From NCBI GenBank assembly GCA_000752035.1, contig CCFE01000016.1:1-64000 (forward strand): 64,000 bases of DNA. The letters run 5' to 3'. The stretch's first letter is position 1. Each line of letters starts with the position of its first letter. Made by a program: the position numbers and the translations under genes. The notes under the pieces were generated by a model, which made no database searches, was not told where the DNA came from, and saw only the letters and a list, made by a program, of their open reading frames with translations. Positions 33,598-41,967 of this stretch are shown here, piece after piece. Origin of the DNA: Bacillus rubiinfantis (GTDB lineage: Bacteria; Bacillota; Bacilli; Bacillales; Cytobacillaceae).

Positions 33598-33831
33598 ACC
33601 TCTGCCTCCAAATTACTAACTTCTTTTTCTAATTTCCAACCATAAAGGCCAATTATTTACATTAAAAGTGAAGCGATTTCACTATCTAAATTAGTATAGT
33701 CCTTATCAGGCATTAATCTATGTTGAAAGTAACCAATGTTTCCTTACAAACTTTGTAGGCTTTTTATAAAGGTGAAAAGAAGGAGCTCTCCTCTTGTTTG
33801 TAACAATATTGAGAATCATTTGTCACCGACG

Positions 33832-33866
33832 TAAAAAAAGCTAGACAGCAAATAATCCTGTCTAGC
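33832..33866 (-). terminator. terminator of the UbiB-family gene
   Basis: A perfect 9-bp stem (GCTAGACAG / CTGTCTAGC) with a 9-nt loop is followed on the minus strand by T7. It lies just past the stop codon at 33877. Confidence 0.93.
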
Positions 33867-33876
33867 GCTCTTCTAG

Positions 33877-35556
33877 TTATTTTTTTCCCGAAAAAGATGG
33901 GTGTGGTCTTCTTCTCCGCTGTGTTGTCCTTTGTGTAGCAACTTGAAGCAGCGTGATCAGTGCGCCACCAATCATCATAATCATACCCGCTGAAGTGTGC
34001 TGATCAAATAGCTGTGATCCAGCAATGACAACACCTGTTCCGAACATTGCCATAATCATTTTCCGCGTTTGAAAGGCCTGTTGCTGGGCAACACGTTTTT
34101 CATAGGATCGTGAAGGAGCCAGCCGGAATTCGCCTGATTCCATCTGATCGACTAGATGAATCAGCTTACGAACCGCTGGAATGACGGAGAGGAGGCTGTC
34201 TTTGGCTTGATCGAGCAAGCGGTTTTTGACCGGCTGCATGTTGTCATCATCACTAACAAGCAAGTCTTCGACATAAGGTTTAGTGAGCTTCACTAGATTA
34301 AACTCCTTGTCAAGGCCATTGCAAATACTAAAAACTGACATAATTGCTTTTCCTAGAAAAGTTGTCCGTGCTGGAATTTGAAACGGCTGTTGATAAAGAA
34401 ACTCGCGTAATTCTTCAAGAAATTCTTCATTTTGTAAGCTGTCAATTTTAAAGCCATCCTCCGTGAAGTTGGAAAGGATTACTTTTATATTTCTTGCTAG
34501 GGCCGACTTGTCTGCTTGTTTGCGTAAGAACCCTAATTTGTCAAACGCCTCGACCATTCCACCGGGGTCCTTCATATAAATCGCAAGGGCCAACTTGACG
34601 ATATTGTCCTTCATCTGTTCAGATATTAGGCCAACCATGCCAAAATCAATATAGACGAGAGTCCCATCCTGTTTGACAAGCAAGTTCCCTGGATGTGGGT
34701 CGGCATGAAAGATACCATCCTCCATTATTTGCTTTAGATATGATAAGTATAGGATGGCAGCCAGTTTTTTCTGATTCACCCCGTTCCCGCTGAGCTTATC
34801 GAGTTCATTAATCTTCACTCCTTCGATAAACTCCATGACGAGCACCTTGCTTGTCGTAAAATCATGGTATAGATTTGGCGCTGCAACACCAGGAAAATCC
34901 TGAAATTGCTTACGAAATGCTTCTAGATGCTTTGCTTCTGTAAGATAATTAAGTTCGTCTGAAATCACTTCTTTAAATTCATCGTACACATCGACAAGGT
35001 CAACAAATTTACCTATTTTTGTGAATCGCTGAGCAAGATTGGTTAACAGTTTGAACGTTGCTAAGTCAAGTCCAACTATGTTCTCAATCCCCGGCCGCAT
35101 CACTTTCACCGCAACAGTATCACCATTTTTCAAAACTGCCTTATGTACCTGTCCTAATGATGCTGCTGCCACAGGCTGTTTGGAAAAGGAAGTAAAGAGA
35201 TCAGCAACTGATAATGAAAATTCTTCTTCGATTCTCTTCACAGTAGCCTCTGTCGCAATCGGTGCTACAGAATCCTGAAGCTGGGAAAGTTTATCGGTAT
35301 ACTCCTTCGGTAAAATATCAACTCTTGAACTGACAAATTGCCCTAACTTAATAAGCAGTCCGCCTAGTTCAATGGCTGTCTTGGTAAAGGTATCTGCTTG
35401 TGCCGCGTAAATCTTTCGGTACCGCTGCTCGCTCTTTTCTTTAGATAGAAACCGCTTTAGTCTTCCCAGCCACCAAAACTGAACAAAAAATCTGAAAAAC
35501 ATAAAAAACGTTTTGCGAAATCTTTTATTCCGCATGAGTCGGATCAGTTCACCCAT
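33877..35556 (-). CDS. ABC1/UbiB-family atypical kinase, membrane-anchored
   Basis: A 559-aa member of the UbiB/ADCK family, atypical kinases or ATPases linked to quinone and lipid homeostasis. The KxGQ motif (IKLGQFVSSRVDILP), Ala-rich loop (AAASLGQVHKA), nucleotide-binding Lys (VAVKVMRPG), catalytic loop HADPHPGNLLV and metal-binding YIDFGMVG are intact. Two C-terminal hydrophobic helices (MIMAMFGTGVVIAGSQLF, AGMIMMIGGALITLLQVA) anchor it. It lies downstream of, and probably shares transcription with, the AbrB-type gene (64-bp gap). Its quinone target would be menaquinone in this group. Confidence 0.93.
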   Translation of the reverse strand: MGELIRLMRNKRFRKTFFMFFRFFVQFWWLGRLKRFLSKEKSEQRYRKIYAAQADTFTKTAIELGGLLIKLGQFVSSRVDILPKEYTDKLSQLQDSVAPIATEATVKRIEEEFSLSVADLFTSFSKQPVAAASLGQVHKAVLKNGDTVAVKVMRPGIENIVGLDLATFKLLTNLAQRFTKIGKFVDLVDVYDEFKEVISDELNYLTEAKHLEAFRKQFQDFPGVAAPNLYHDFTTSKVLVMEFIEGVKINELDKLSGNGVNQKKLAAILYLSYLKQIMEDGIFHADPHPGNLLVKQDGTLVYIDFGMVGLISEQMKDNIVKLALAIYMKDPGGMVEAFDKLGFLRKQADKSALARNIKVILSNFTEDGFKIDSLQNEEFLEELREFLYQQPFQIPARTTFLGKAIMSVFSICNGLDKEFNLVKLTKPYVEDLLVSDDDNMQPVKNRLLDQAKDSLLSVIPAVRKLIHLVDQMESGEFRLAPSRSYEKRVAQQQAFQTRKMIMAMFGTGVVIAGSQLFDQHTSAGMIMMIGGALITLLQVATQRTTQRRRRPHPSFSGKK

Positions 35557-35620
35557 CCTTGTCCACTCCTATTTCCATATTCATGATTGGACAAGCATGT
35601 GTGCTGTCCTAAGTTAGCTA

Positions 35621-35890
35621 TTAGTCTTCTGATTCAGGATCCGCCTCTGCTTTTTCAAGGATTTCAGCGGCCATTTTTTCAAATCGTTTTGATTTGTTAA
35701 AAAAGAAGTTGGCAAATTTCTCGAGAATTTCCGATTTAACCAGAACAACCGAACCTTTTCTAGCATCACCAAAAACGACAAATTTTTCGCCTGGTTGAAT
35801 ATTCAATTCCTCCCGAGCTTCCGCAGGGATTACCACCTGGCCTCTTTCACCTATACTCGTTGTTCCAAAAAACTTCCCATGATGCATCAT
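35621..35890 (-). CDS. AbrB/SpoVT-type DNA-binding protein
   Basis: An 89-aa protein with the swapped-hairpin AbrB fold: GERGQVVIPAEAREELNIQPGEKFVVFGD (in two parts, about 12-42). The helical C-terminus (KFANFFFNKSKRFEKMAAEILEKAEA) could mediate oligomerisation. The ATG at 35890 has AGGAGG 8 nt upstream; a GTG at 35899 lies inside that site. Its location between ubiB and repeat array C raises the question of whether it binds the array, but nothing in the sequence proves this. No toxin gene is adjacent, so it is probably a regulator, not an antitoxin. Confidence 0.9.
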   Translation of the reverse strand: MMHHGKFFGTTSIGERGQVVIPAEAREELNIQPGEKFVVFGDARKGSVVLVKSEILEKFANFFFNKSKRFEKMAAEILEKAEADPESED

Positions 35891-36109
35891 GGTCAACACC
35901 TCCTATATGTAGGATAAATCATACTATTCATACCAACAACAAAGTTCACAGAATTTACATGTGGCGATTTTGTGTCTGTTGAGTTTTATGAAAACTTGCC
36001 GATTGGGGGGAAGGGAGCCCATAAGGTGGGATAGCGATGTTGTGGTACTTAGCCTAAAAGGCAAGTAAATATATTCTGGCCGTGACAATTTTCCGCTTGT
36101 TCTGGAGGT

Positions 36110-37806
36110 CTTGTCCCATAGACCGTTAGCTTCTTTCGGACAACTTTTTGCCTTTTCTCGAATTCTTGTCCATTAGACCGCTTCTTTTGGACAACTTTTC
36201 GCCTTCCTCCAAATTGTTGTCCATTAGACCGCTTCTTTTGGACAACTTTTCGCTTTTTTCTCGAATTCTTGTCCATTAGACTGCTTCTTTTGGACAACTT
36301 TTCGCTTTTTCTCGAATTCTTGTCCATTAGACCGTTTCTATTGGACAACTTTTCGCCTTTTCTCGAATTCTTGTCCATTAGACCGTTTCTATTGGACAAC
36401 TTTTCGCCTTTTCTCGAATTCTTGTCCATTAGACCGCTTCTATTGGACAACTTTTCGCCTTTTCTCGAATTCTTGTCCATTAGACTGCTTCTATTGGACA
36501 ACTTTTCGCCTTTTCTCGAATTCTTGTCCATTAGACCGCTTCTATTGGACAACTTTTCGCTTTTTCTCGAATTCTTGTCCATTAGACCGCTTCTATTGGA
36601 CAACTTTTCGCCTTTTCTCGAATTCTTGTCCATTAGACCGCTTCTATTGGACAACTTTTCGCTTTTTCTCGAATTCTTGTCCATTAGACCGCCCTCTATC
36701 GGACAACTTTTCGCTTTTCACCAAATTGTTGTCCATTAGACCGCTTCTATCAGACAACTTTTCGCTTTCCACCAAATTCTTGTCCATTAGACTGCTTCTT
36801 TCGGACAACTTTTCGCCTTTTCTCGAATTCTTGTCCATTAGACCGCTTCTATTGGACAACTTTTCGCTTTTTCTCGAATTCTTGTCCATTAGACCGCTTC
36901 TATTGGACAACTTTTCGCTTTTTCTCGAATTCTTGTCCATTAGACCGCCTCTATCGGACAACTTTTCGCTTTTTCTCAAATTCTTGTCCATTAGACTGCT
37001 TCTATTGGACAACTTTTCGCCTTTTCCCAAATTCTTGTCCATTAGACTGCTTCTATTGGACAACTTTTCGCTTTTCACCAAATTCTTGTCCATTAGACCG
37101 CTTCTTTCGGACAACTTTTCGCCTTTTCTCGAATTCTTGTCCATTAGACTGCTTCTATTGGACAACTTTTCGCTTTTCACCAAATTCTTGTCCATTAGAC
37201 CACTTCTTTCGGACAACTTTTCGCCTTTTCTCGAATTCTTGTCCATTAGACCGCTTCTTTCGGACAACTTTTCGCTTTTTCTCGAATTCTTGTCCATTAG
37301 ACTGCTTCTATTGGACAACTTTTCGCCTTTTCTCAAATTCTTGTCCATTAGACCACTTCTTTTGGACAACTTTTCGCTTTTCACCAAATTCTTGTCCATT
37401 AGACCGCTTCTTTTGGACAACTTTTCGCCTTTTCTCGAATTCTTGTCCATTAGACCGCTTCTTTTGGACAACTTTTCGCCTTTTCTCGAATTCTTGTCCA
37501 TTAGACTGCTTCTATTGGACAACTTTTCGCTTTTCACCAAATTGTTGTCCATTAGACCGCTTCTATCAGACAACTTTTCGCTTTCCACCAAATTCTTGTC
37601 CATTAGACCGCTTCTTTTGGACAACTTTTCGCCTTTTCCCGAATTCTTGTCCATTAGACCACTTCTATTGGACAACTTTTCGCTTTTCACCAAATTGTTG
37701 TCCATTAGACTGCTTCTATTGGACAACTTTTCGCTTTCCACCAAATTCTTGTCCATTAGACTGCTTCTTTCGGACAACTTTTCGCTTTTCACCAGGTTCT
37801 CGTCCA
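36110..37806. repeat. Repeat array C: 51-bp tandem repeats, about 33 copies
   Basis: The unit contains TTGTCCATTAGA, then C-G-rich CCGCTTCT, then ATTGGACAA, followed by CTTTTCGC and TTCTCGAATT or CACCAAATT. The first part forms an imperfect hairpin (TTGTCCA/TGGACAA, TAGA/TCTA). The period is 51 bp with only rare +1 indels (for example near 36685). Because 51 is divisible by three, long stop-free frames exist on both strands (up to about 387 aa on minus). Indels, changes that alter amino acids and openness on both strands argue against coding. Confidence 0.92.
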
Positions 37807-37828
37807 TTACAATTCTTCTCTTTCAACC

Positions 37829-37867
37829 AAAAAAGAGAACCTCCGATTATTAGGGAGGTTCTTTCTA
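37829..37867. terminator. mqo terminator (bidirectional)
   Basis: The stem GAACCTCC / GGAGGTTC with a 9-nt loop has T-runs on both strands. It separates the end of mqo (37899) from repeat array C. Confidence 0.88.
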
Positions 37868-37898
37868 CTTTTTCATATGGTCCTGTAGTATTTGTTTT

Positions 37899-39416
37899 TT
37901 AGGATACACTGCGCCCTGTTTGTAACGGTTCCTTCTTGATTAAACCAAGTGCTTGTGCGGTGGAAGCATGAATTTCGTGAAATAAATCCGAATTATCCAC
38001 AAGTGATTTACCATAAGACGGAATCATTTCTTTCAGTTTTGGCTCCCAAACCTTTAAGTATTGCGGGAAGCATTTTTTGATTACTTCAAGCATGACATGA
38101 ACGGCGGTAGAAGCCCCTGGCGAAGCTCCGAGTAACGCCGCAACTGAGCCATCAGCTGCACTGATTACCTCCGTACCAAATTGCAGCGTTCCTTTACCGC
38201 CTGTCTCCGTATCCTTAATGACCTGCACCCGCTGTCCTGCTACCACGATATCCCAGTCTTCGCTTTTTGCATTTGGTACAAAATCGCGCAGTTCTTCGAT
38301 TCGTTGTTCTTTCGATAACATTAGCTGCTGAATCAGATATTTGGTTAATGGAATATTTTTTGCCCCTGCTGCCAACATGGTAAATACATTGTTTGGCTTT
38401 ACAGAAGCGATTAAATCCATATTTGAACCCGTTTTTAAAAACTTTGGTGAGAAGCCGGCGAACGGGCCAAATAATAATGACTTCTTGTTATCGATATATC
38501 TTGTATCAAGATGCGGTACAGACATTGGTGGTGCGCCAACTGCTGCTTTGCCATACACCTTTGCATGATGCTTAGCAACAACATCCGGATTTTTGCAGAC
38601 TAAAAATAAGCCGCTGACTGGGAAGCCGCCAACATGTTTGCTCTCTGGAATCCCAGTCTTTTGCAATAAAGGCAGACTGCCACCGCCGCCGCCAATGAAG
38701 ACAAACTTGGCTCTATGGCGTTCAATGTAACCACTGTCAATATTCCATACCTTTAATTCCCATAGACCGTCAGTAGTGCGTTTAATATCTTCTACTTGAT
38801 GTTTGTATTTGATAGCTACATCCTGCTTCTTTAGGTGGTCAATCAACATCCGCGTTAATGCGCCAAAATTGACATCCGTGCCTGAATCAATTTTCGTCGC
38901 CGCTATCGGTTCATTTGAGTTGCGGCCTTCCATAATTAGCGGAATCCATTCTTTTAATTTTTTCGGATCATCGGAAAATTCCATTCCTTGAAACAATAGG
39001 TTGTTCGAAAGCGCTTTAAAACGTTTCCGTAAAAAAGCAACATTTGATTCCCCTTGGACTAAACTCATATGCGGCAATGGCATGATAAAGTCCTGTGGAT
39101 TACGAATTAAATTGTGGTTAACAAGATAAGACCAAAACTGCCTGGAAACTTGAAACTGTTCATTTATTTTGATTGCTTTACTTATATCAATCGATCCGTC
39201 TGGTTTTTCGACGGTGTAGTTAAGCTCACACAATGCTGAGTGTCCCGTTCCCGCGTTATTCCATTCATTAGAGCTTTCCTCTCCCGCGTTTTCGAGCTTC
39301 TCAAACACTGTGATGTTCCATTCCGGCACCAATTCCTTCAAGAGTGTCCCTAATGTTGCACTCATGATTCCAGCGCCGATTAAGATAACGTCTGTAGTTG
39401 ATTGTTGGTTACTCAT
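37899..39416 (-). CDS. mqo: malate:quinone oxidoreductase
   Basis: A 505-aa FAD-dependent peripheral membrane enzyme that oxidises malate to oxaloacetate and passes electrons to menaquinone. The N-terminal FAD fingerprint VILIGAGIMSATLGTLLKEL and the family-specific EESSNEWNNAGTGHSALCELNYT are clear. Further Mqo signatures are FIGGGGGSLPLLQKTGIPE, PVSGLFLVC, FGPFAGFSPKFLK and the C-terminal LGASPGASTAV. Length is normal. The ATG at 39416 is chosen, with AAGGG 9 nt upstream; ATG at 39425 is also possible. A 15-bp perfect palindrome lies about 115 bp upstream. Confidence 0.95.
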   Translation of the reverse strand: MSNQQSTTDVILIGAGIMSATLGTLLKELVPEWNITVFEKLENAGEESSNEWNNAGTGHSALCELNYTVEKPDGSIDISKAIKINEQFQVSRQFWSYLVNHNLIRNPQDFIMPLPHMSLVQGESNVAFLRKRFKALSNNLLFQGMEFSDDPKKLKEWIPLIMEGRNSNEPIAATKIDSGTDVNFGALTRMLIDHLKKQDVAIKYKHQVEDIKRTTDGLWELKVWNIDSGYIERHRAKFVFIGGGGGSLPLLQKTGIPESKHVGGFPVSGLFLVCKNPDVVAKHHAKVYGKAAVGAPPMSVPHLDTRYIDNKKSLLFGPFAGFSPKFLKTGSNMDLIASVKPNNVFTMLAAGAKNIPLTKYLIQQLMLSKEQRIEELRDFVPNAKSEDWDIVVAGQRVQVIKDTETGGKGTLQFGTEVISAADGSVAALLGASPGASTAVHVMLEVIKKCFPQYLKVWEPKLKEMIPSYGKSLVDNSDLFHEIHASTAQALGLIKKEPLQTGRSVS

Positions 39417-39531
39417 TTCTCCCATCCCTTATACCCCTATGATTTTCAGAAAGGGTGTAAGCTCCCCCCAGTTCGTCATCCTCACGTGCCAGGGCATAAA
39501 TAGTATACACCTTTTCCAGATCAACCTGTTT

Positions 39532-39546
39532 ATAGTGTAACACTAT
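39532..39546. promoter_or_regulatory. 15-bp perfect dyad between mqo and ybjQ-like genes
   Basis: ATAGTGTAACACTAT (7-1-7) lies in the 327-bp divergent gap between mqo and the YbjQ gene, about 115 bp from mqo and 200 bp from YbjQ. It does not match an operator family I can name. The rest of this gap is AT-rich without recognisable elements. Confidence 0.5.
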
Positions 39547-39743
39547 TATTTATAGATTTAAAATATTTAATATTATATGATGGCAAATGGGTTATTTGCA
39601 GGAGTTTATTTCACGATGTTCATTTGCTCACCAACTAAAAGCGTTTTAAAATTAATTCATTTTACAGGAAATGAATGGTATTTATAGCCATTTGAAAGTA
39701 AAATAAACATGTAATCAACTATTTTAATAAGGGGCGGATCATA

Positions 39744-40064
39744 ATGATTATTGTAACGACTGAAAAAGTCGCGAACCATAAAGTGACGGAAGTATTAGGA
39801 CCAGTATTTGGTTTGACTGTAAGGGCCCGAGGAATTGGGAAGGATATTATGGCCTCCTTTAAAGGGCTGGTAGGCGGAGAAATTAATCAATATACAGAGA
39901 TGCTCGAGGACGCCAGAAAACAGGCAATCGACCGTATGGTGAAGAATGCAGCGGCAATGGGGGCAAACGCGATTATTATGATGCGCTTTGACTCAGGTGA
40001 AATTGGTCAAAATATGAGTGAAATTGTAGCTTATGGTACAGCGGTTATAGTTGAAAAGGAATAA
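39744..40064 (+). CDS. YbjQ/UPF0145-family protein
   Basis: A 106-aa protein of the YbjQ fold, sometimes called heavy-metal-binding by structural similarity. Typical features: N-terminal strand MIIVTTEKVANHKVTEVLG, VFGLTVRARGIGKDIMASFKG, and the C-terminal MGANAIIMMRFDSGEI...AYGTAVIVE. It is a cytosolic pentamer in relatives, with unknown physiology. AAGGGGCGG precedes the ATG. The next gene begins 3 bp after its stop. Confidence 0.92.
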   Translation: MIIVTTEKVANHKVTEVLGPVFGLTVRARGIGKDIMASFKGLVGGEINQYTEMLEDARKQAIDRMVKNAAAMGANAIIMMRFDSGEIGQNMSEIVAYGTAVIVEKE

Positions 40065-40067
40065 CCT

Positions 40068-40292
40068 ATGAAATGGATTATAGGCTTTTACGGTATCCAG
40101 CTCATCATTTTAGTTATCTTAATTATTAGCTCGTGGCTCATTTGGGACCGCCGCTTCAAAACAAAACACGGACTACGAGTACCTAAAGGCTTCATTCGTA
40201 CAAATGAGGTATCCATTGATCCAACAACCAACAAGAAAATGGTTGTTTATTTCAACCCGGAAACCGGGGAACGTTTTTATAAAGAAGAATAA
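40068..40292 (+). CDS. small membrane protein of unknown function
   Basis: A 74-aa protein with one N-terminal transmembrane helix (FYGIQLIILVILIISSWLIW), then a basic, Pro/Asn-containing cytoplasmic part ending in YFNPETGERFYKEE. I do not recognise the family. It begins 3 bp after the YbjQ-family stop codon and shares its terminator, so the two proteins probably act together, perhaps with this one recruiting YbjQ to the membrane. Confidence 0.75.
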   Translation: MKWIIGFYGIQLIILVILIISSWLIWDRRFKTKHGLRVPKGFIRTNEVSIDPTTNKKMVVYFNPETGERFYKEE

Positions 40293-40300
40293 TCATTCAC

Positions 40301-40361
40301 ATAAAACTATTTAGAAGCCTGATGTTTTAGTCTCGAAGGTCTCTAAGTAGTTTTATTTTTT
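40301..40361 (+). terminator. terminator of the YbjQ operon
   Basis: The stem ATAAAACTA-TTAGA / TCTAA-TAGTTTTAT with one internal mismatch ends in ATTTTTTG. It lies about 10 bp past the second stop codon. Confidence 0.8.
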
Positions 40362-40436
40362 GTGAAAATTTTTAGAAATAACTTCTTATATTTTTCATAT
40401 CTCCTTTAAATACTAAGGAATGAAAGGGGTATGAAA

Positions 40437-41906
40437 ATGAGGATATTAAAATTTTCAAACATTTTGCTAATCTTTATGATGGTTGTTTTTAGCGGCTGTG
40501 CAAAAACAGAGGAAAAGGAGAATACGTCCACTGTGTCCAAACAGGAGAAAACGGCTGACTTGGACAAACGATTAGCCGGCGGGCAGTTAGGTAGTGACAG
40601 TATCGCTTTTATTGGCGGGGGGAACAGCAACAAGGTTTGGGTTGCCGATGCCAAATATCACAAGTTAATTTCGATGATTGATATGGGTGGTCCCAAACCA
40701 AAGCGCACTAAAAACCTTTATCCAGATTTAAATGATACCCATGCGATTACTTTTTCCAAGGATTTCAAGACAGCTTATACTGTCGACTGGTTTAATTATG
40801 ATCAGCCGTCACAGGTGATTGCCTTTGATCCCGTTAGCTTCAAGGAACTATGGCGGGCGCCGGCTGGCAAAGGCGGCCATCACTCAGCCCTATCACCTGA
40901 TGATAAATACTTGTATGTGGCCAATGAACATGGTGGTACCATTTCTGTCATTGACACTCAGTCCCGTAAGAAGATAAAGGACCTGCCAACAGGGAAAGGA
41001 CCCGACTACATTACACCATCAATGTATTGGGAGGGAAAAGTCATCAACTCCCCCTATCTTTGGGCGAGTATCGACCAGGAAAATAAGGTCATTGCGATTG
41101 ATTGGAAAACAAATGAAATTGTCAAAGAGATTCCTGTTGATGGGATGATGCATGGAATCAACCTGACTCCTGATGGAAAACAGGTCTGGGTCTGTGTGAT
41201 GGGTGCTAAAAATATCACTATTATTGATGTTGACAGTATGAAAGTAAAGAAAAAGCTGCCATTTAAAGAGTCTCCCATCCATCTATCCTTTAGTCCAGAT
41301 GGAAACTATGCCTATCTTGCCGCCGGTGGAAATGAAAAACAGTTATTCAAACTTTCCACAAAGGATTATAAAACCAAGTGGAATTCCACCGCGACTTCCA
41401 TTCCAGGCCATACAGGAATTAGCCCGGATGGCAAAGAATTATGGACACTTAATCATGGGATGGATACGAAGCGTTATCCGTATAACTTAGGGGAGAAAAC
41501 TTTAAGTGGCGTTCAAATTTGGGACACCGATAACGGGGAGCTGATTAATGAAATTCCTGCTGAAGGAATGCCACATGAGATTCAATTTGTACCATACTCA
41601 GCAGTTGGCAAAATACCAGCTCAAAGTCATCCAGAGGATGCAAAGGGGAAGGCTGGCAATGATGAATCGTCGAAAGCCAACTCTGTTGATGCCCAGGCTC
41701 AGGAAATTTATAACCGCAGCTGTATGCAATGTCACGCCGCAGACCTCTCTGGAAAGGACGGGCCAAACCTGCAAAAGGTCGGTTCCCGGATGACAGAGGA
41801 CGAACTGTATAAACAAATAAAAAATGGAAAAGGCATGATGCCTAGCGGACTTGTTTCCGATAAAGAAGCAAAAATTTTAGCAGAATGGCTGGCTAAACAG
41901 AAGTAA
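40437..41906 (+). CDS. lipoprotein with YVTN/heme-d1-like beta-propeller fused to C-terminal cytochrome c
   Basis: A 489-aa exported lipoprotein; lipobox VFSGC gives Cys21. Residues about 45-395 are repeated propeller blades (SPDDKYLYVANEHGGTISVID, TPDGKQVWVCVMGAKNITIID, SFSPDGNYAYLAAGG) of the kind found in cytochrome cd1/NirF/NirN. The C-terminal 75 residues are a class I cytochrome c: SCMQCHAAD binds heme, and KGMMPSG supplies the Met ligand. NirS and NirN carry their cytochrome at the N-terminus, so this order is reversed. Presumably a surface redox enzyme donating to or accepting from the menaquinol/cytochrome chain. The ATG at 40437 has AAAGGGG 7 nt upstream. Confidence 0.88.
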   Translation: MRILKFSNILLIFMMVVFSGCAKTEEKENTSTVSKQEKTADLDKRLAGGQLGSDSIAFIGGGNSNKVWVADAKYHKLISMIDMGGPKPKRTKNLYPDLNDTHAITFSKDFKTAYTVDWFNYDQPSQVIAFDPVSFKELWRAPAGKGGHHSALSPDDKYLYVANEHGGTISVIDTQSRKKIKDLPTGKGPDYITPSMYWEGKVINSPYLWASIDQENKVIAIDWKTNEIVKEIPVDGMMHGINLTPDGKQVWVCVMGAKNITIIDVDSMKVKKKLPFKESPIHLSFSPDGNYAYLAAGGNEKQLFKLSTKDYKTKWNSTATSIPGHTGISPDGKELWTLNHGMDTKRYPYNLGEKTLSGVQIWDTDNGELINEIPAEGMPHEIQFVPYSAVGKIPAQSHPEDAKGKAGNDESSKANSVDAQAQEIYNRSCMQCHAADLSGKDGPNLQKVGSRMTEDELYKQIKNGKGMMPSGLVSDKEAKILAEWLAKQK

Positions 41907-41918
41907 TGTTCCCATGCT

Positions 41919-41952
41919 GAAAACCCCTTTGTTTGTTATTAAAGGGGTTTTC
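41919..41952 (+). terminator. terminator of the propeller-cytochrome gene
   Basis: A 12-bp stem (GAAAACCCCTTT / AAAGGGGTTTTC) with a 10-nt loop lies just past the stop codon. The T-run is short. Confidence 0.8.
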
Positions 41953-41967
41953 CGTATGTCATTAAGG

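Noticed and set aside
35621..35890. AbrB-type protein as antitoxin of a toxin-antitoxin pair
   Set aside because: No small toxin gene (PemK/MazF, PIN or similar) lies next to it; the neighbour is a UbiB kinase. A regulator is more likely.
36049..37853. Long open frames on both strands through array C, up to about 387 codons, with a 17-residue repeat
   Set aside because: Both strands are open because the repeat length is divisible by three. Indels shift the frame, changes between copies alter residues freely, and no convincing ribosome binding site is present. I treat it as non-coding repeat.
40437..41906. Cytochrome cd1 nitrite reductase (NirS)
   Set aside because: The cytochrome domain is at the wrong end, and no other nir or heme-d1 biosynthesis genes are visible.
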